A stretch of DNA of 5,602 bases from Planctomycetota bacterium (lineage in GTDB: Bacteria > Planctomycetota > UBA11346). Both the position numbers and the translations under genes were made by a program. Numbering within the stretch: the stretch's first letter is position 1; every line of letters starts with the position of its first letter. Below, piece after piece: positions 4,954-5,602 of the stretch. The DNA is taken from NCBI GenBank assembly GCA_947440715.1, contig CANETI010000188.1:1-5602 (forward strand), written 5' to 3'. Under the pieces are notes generated by a model, which worked only from the letters and a program-made list of their open reading frames with translations, had not been told where the DNA came from and did not search any database.

Positions 4954-5602
4954 ACGATTGGGGCGGCGAAAATCATTTAGAAACCACGACGGCTGGTCCA
5001 GCGACCAGCGATTTGTTGCGTCGTCGTAACACGCATCAGGCGGCTTTTGAAGCGACCTTAAAAGAAGTGTTTCTCTCGCAGCAGATTCAATTGGTTGAGC
5101 CATTGGCTAAAGCGACCAAGGAAACCGTGGTGTACGGTGGCTTTTATCACGGCGAAGAAGTTGCGGTGAAAATCTTTGTTCCAGCCGTCGAAGAATTGGA
5201 AGACGCGGTTTCTGCGTTTGGCGCTTTTAAAGTCGAATGCGAAAAAACCATGATTTTATCGCGTCGTAGTAATTCAATTCTGCAAGTGATTGAATACGGT
5301 GACGCAGAAGTTCCAGATTCTTTAGAAGAAGAATTGCGCGAATTCTTCCCCGTCCACATTTTACCGTTCATGATTACCGAACGTGCACGTTTTGGTTCGC
5401 TCGACCGCGTTTTCAAAGGTCGCAGTCATCTGCCTGGTTTTGATCGCGTTAGTTTATTGGAAGCGGTATCGCGTGCGACCGATGGGATTAAAGAAGCGCA
5501 TGACCATCAAGTGGCACATCGCGACATTAAGCCACAAAATATTTTGATCTTCGCACCTGGCCAAGGTAAAATTGCCGACTTTGGTATTGCACGTTGGCGT
5601 TC
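4950..5602 (+). CDS. Hanks-type serine/threonine protein kinase, N-terminal part (runs off the window)
   Basis: The frame starts at ATG 4950, overlapping the previous stop (ATGA), and stays open for 217 codons to the window end. The kinase motifs appear in order. VAVKIF has the ATP-anchoring Lys74, a likely helix-C glutamate is Glu96 (KVECEK), and the hinge region lies near ILPFMITE (137-144). The catalytic loop AHRDIKPQNIL (189-199) contains Asp192, Lys194 and Asn197, and IADFGIAR (208-215) holds the Mg-binding Asp210. These residues predict an active kinase. Odd features: the glycine-rich loop is not GxGxxG but KATKETVVYGGFYHGEE (54-70). About 50 non-kinase residues precede it, and an acidic insert (PDSLEEELREF, 122-132) sits between the strands before the hinge. 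The activation segment and everything after it, including any membrane or sensor domain, are outside the window. No separate Shine-Dalgarno is visible, so translation probably depends on the upstream gene. Confidence 0.9.
   Translation, partial: MNDWGGENHLETTTAGPATSDLLRRRNTHQAAFEATLKEVFLSQQIQLVEPLAKATKETVVYGGFYHGEEVAVKIFVPAVEELEDAVSAFGAFKVECEKTMILSRRSNSILQVIEYGDAEVPDSLEEELREFFPVHILPFMITERARFGSLDRVFKGRSHLPGFDRVSLLEAVSRATDGIKEAHDHQVAHRDIKPQNILIFAPGQGKIADFGIARWR

Overview
The window looks like bacterial chromosome of moderate G+C, densely packed with short intergenic gaps. The gene content suggests a member of the Planctomycetota/Verrucomicrobiota (PVC) group. The clues are the tail of a discoidin-like (F5/8 type C) protein, a secreted SGNH hydrolase with an NHPN-type last block, a membrane-anchored protein ending in a 'VGSNGVDDGGD' tail, a Hanks-type kinase, and a small protein resembling the LigD 3'-phosphoesterase domain. 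This lineage call is inference from family flavour, not from a marker gene.

Layout. (1) 1-186: 3' end of a plus-strand gene, followed by a 112 bp gap holding a large inverted repeat (193-244) and a strong intrinsic terminator (260-293). (2) 299-4191: four minus-strand genes that could be one transcription unit, read from right to left. They encode a DHH-family phosphoesterase (4191-2734), an unrecognised single-pass membrane protein (2725-1475, GTG start, Shine-Dalgarno overlapping the upstream stop), a short CbiX/SirB-type chelatase (1438-1082) and a secreted SGNH hydrolase (1030-299). (3) 4192-4273: an 82 bp divergent intergenic region. (4) 4274-5602: three plus-strand genes. They encode a Trm112-like protein that has lost its zinc cysteines, a small protein that I read as a diverged LigD-phosphoesterase-like domain, and the N-terminal catalytic part of a Ser/Thr protein kinase that runs off the window. 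The second and third overlap by ATGA, so they are probably translationally coupled.

How the genes work together is not obvious. The plus-strand cluster links a nucleic-acid-processing-like fold, a Trm112-like protein and a protein kinase. Across the divergent promoter lies a DHH phosphoesterase, a family that acts on oligonucleotides or cyclic dinucleotides. A nucleotide or RNA/DNA-related role with kinase control is conceivable but unproven. The CbiX-like chelatase and the SGNH hydrolase have no pathway partners in view. I see no mobile element, tRNA, rRNA or CRISPR. There is no clear sign of a complete novel system. The most unusual items are the small phosphoesterase-like protein and the number of family members with altered key residues.
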